From Promethearchaeota archaeon (GTDB lineage Archaea; Asgardarchaeota; Lokiarchaeia; Sigyniarchaeales; Promethearchaeaceae), in assembly GCA_014729055.1 (NCBI GenBank), contig WJKO01000290.1, forward strand, positions 1 through 15,927: 15,927 nucleotides of DNA, in the 5' to 3' direction. Below, piece after piece: positions 14,474 through 15,927 of the stretch. Both the position numbers and the translations under genes were made by a program. Each line of letters opens with the position of its first letter. Position 1 is the stretch's first letter. The notes beneath the pieces were generated by a model. The model had not been told where the DNA came from. It worked only from the letters and a program-made list of their open reading frames with translations, and made no database searches.

Positions 14474-15927
14474 CTATATTTCAATGTCCCTCGTTAATTG
14501 ACGAGATGATTGGTTCATACCTTTTGAATTATCTAACCGAATACATTTTCCATCGATAATTCTTGTTTTTACTCTTCCTTTAGCTGCAGGATTATTTTGT
14601 AGCTGTGGTGCGTCAAAAAGACCTGAATAAACAGCATTAGATAATGCCTTTTCAGAGGTATAGGGGTTTTCTATACCCATTGCATTCGCTGAATGTTCAT
14701 ATTTATTGATAATTTTTCTCGCTTGGTTTATTAATTCATTTTTGCGAACTTGAATAGTAGGATCTTTGGTAAAGTCTGGTAGTCCATGTAGGCAGTCTTG
14801 TATCACCTTTTTAATCAAATTACAACTCTCAATGATATCTGCGGGTTCAGCGGCATGATTTGCCTCACAAAAACTGACAACGTGCATAATATCCGGTCTC
14901 AGCGCCATTTGAAATATTGTCGATGTAACTAACTGACCCTTCGCCACCGTAGCATTAGGAGACAGATATGCTAATCCTGCCCTCGTTTCCCGTAATACTT
15001 CGAATCCTTTAGATATTAATGGTTCCACAATCTCAATCATTGCTAAAGCTCTGGCGAAATCCATTTTCAGAGAGTTTCCCGATGGTGTATTAAACATCAC
15101 TTGTTCTATGTATGTTCTCACACCCAGCTCTTTGGCCACCCTTGCACTAAGATATGCATCTGCAACAATTAGATCGTCAGAAGCCATTCTTAATGCCCAT
15201 TGATGTGGATCATTGATCTCCACAGGTATTCCATTATTTGCATGCCATTTTATTGCTTCTAAGTGTTCAGGTATCGATTTTGAGATCGGTTGAGGGCCTC
15301 TTCCATCAAGTTCAGAATACCAAAAAATTGGAATCGCAGCCCAACTATTTTTAATCGTGTCTTGGAATAATTTCCCATTTTTGATTAAATCTTGTGTACC
15401 CGAATAAATTCTTAGTAAAGGATAGTTCCCTGTTCGAGACTTTTTATAGATCTCTTTTAAATGTTCTTTAGTTCTAATCGGAGCTCCTCCAGTTCCTTTG
15501 GGTCGCTTTTTCAAGATTTCAGGATGATGAAACCATTCTTGAGCAGCTTGGTCTGGTGCAATAGAAATTACATCTAATACTTTCGAGTTAGCAAGTCCTT
15601 GAACACCTTTAATGGTCTTCTTTATAGATGGAAGTCCAAAATGCGCTCGCAATATTGGATAAGGTGATTTATAATGAATTCTGTCAACAAGTGTTTCTGG
15701 GAAATCATTCTTTTGAATTAATTTTGTCCCTTGCTTGTCCAGTTTGATTATGATATCGTCTATAAATTCACCACCTACAAAGATATGCTCGAAAAAATCA
15801 AGATTTTGAACCTCTGTGGCAAGATCAGGCAAGCATCCCAGAAAATAGCGCTTATCTTCCAGTTCGTTATTGATAATAAGTTTTATTAGGTCTTTAATTA
15901 GTGAGATACCAACATCAGGTGTCAATC
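14474..15927 (-). CDS. 5'-truncated TIM-barrel-like enzyme, possibly B12-dependent mutase related
   Basis: At least 483 residues, running off the right edge of the window. The TTG at 15925 is simply the first possible start and is probably not the real one. Conserved-looking motifs, numbered from it: APDQAAQEWFHHP at 123-135, KGTGGAPIRTKEHL at 143-156, FWYSELDGRGPQ at 201-212, GIPVEINDPHQWALR at 232-246, VMFNTPSGNSLKMDFARA at 276-293, RAGLAYLSP at 315-323 and EANHAAEPADIIESC at 354-368. The alternation of beta strands and helices suggests a TIM barrel. The general layout recalls the glutamate (methylaspartate) mutase epsilon subunit and related cobalamin-dependent enzymes, but I do not recognise a diagnostic B12 or substrate motif, so this is a weak assignment. 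It may be an uncharacterised family. It lies upstream of the opine-dehydrogenase gene on the same strand, hinting at amino acid metabolism. Confidence 0.4.
   Translation of the reverse strand, partial: LTPDVGISLIKDLIKLIINNELEDKRYFLGCLPDLATEVQNLDFFEHIFVGGEFIDDIIIKLDKQGTKLIQKNDFPETLVDRIHYKSPYPILRAHFGLPSIKKTIKGVQGLANSKVLDVISIAPDQAAQEWFHHPEILKKRPKGTGGAPIRTKEHLKEIYKKSRTGNYPLLRIYSGTQDLIKNGKLFQDTIKNSWAAIPIFWYSELDGRGPQPISKSIPEHLEAIKWHANNGIPVEINDPHQWALRMASDDLIVADAYLSARVAKELGVRTYIEQVMFNTPSGNSLKMDFARALAMIEIVEPLISKGFEVLRETRAGLAYLSPNATVAKGQLVTSTIFQMALRPDIMHVVSFCEANHAAEPADIIESCNLIKKVIQDCLHGLPDFTKDPTIQVRKNELINQARKIINKYEHSANAMGIENPYTSEKALSNAVYSGLFDAPQLQNNPAAKGRVKTRIIDGKCIRLDNSKGMNQSSRQLTRDIEI

Overview
This window is AT-rich DNA from an archaeon. 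The evidence is an Orc1/Cdc6-type initiator, a single-domain KaiC-like ATPase, TATA boxes placed for leaderless or short-leader transcripts, oligo-T terminators, and many low-potential Fe-S proteins. The SIRT6/7-type sirtuin, the surface protein with repeated domains and the leucine-rich-repeat relic would fit an Asgard archaeon. No 16S rRNA or ribosomal protein is present to prove the phylum, so that placement is an inference. I see no rRNA, tRNA, insertion sequence or CRISPR array.

Left part (1-1618, + strand): a 65-residue two-cluster ferredoxin, then a DUF362 protein with its own C-terminal two-cluster ferredoxin module and a single C-terminal membrane helix. An 8-bp-arm palindrome lies just before the DUF362 gene. 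Centre-left (1665-6286, - strand): orc1/cdc6, a gap with repeated boxes that is a candidate replication origin, a SIRT6/7-type sirtuin, an Amt ammonium transporter, and a KaiC-like ATPase gene 13 bp upstream of amt. The KaiC-amt pair looks like one operon behind a perfect 11-bp-arm palindrome.

Middle (6287-10644, - strand): a gap holding that palindrome, a degenerate second copy of it, and a decayed fragment of a leucine-rich-repeat gene. It is followed by a 1331-residue type I surface protein gene (signal peptide, unrecognised beta-rich half, about five NEW3/CARDB-like repeats, one membrane helix, charged cytoplasmic tail). A roughly 400-bp divergent gap comes next, with a possible 40-codon gene. 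It ends in two back-to-back 11-bp tandem duplications that double the TATA box of the next gene.

Right part (11051-15927): an APC-type permease with extra C-terminal membrane helices (+), a ferredoxin:thioredoxin reductase catalytic subunit with an altered cysteine spacing (+), an opine-dehydrogenase family enzyme (-), and a 5'-truncated TIM-barrel-like enzyme (-) that may belong near the B12-dependent mutases. Themes in common are ferredoxin-linked electron transfer (ferredoxin, DUF362-ferredoxin, FTR) and nitrogen or amino-acid handling (Amt, APC permease, opine dehydrogenase). Whether these genes work together is not shown by the sequence beyond the KaiC-amt pair.
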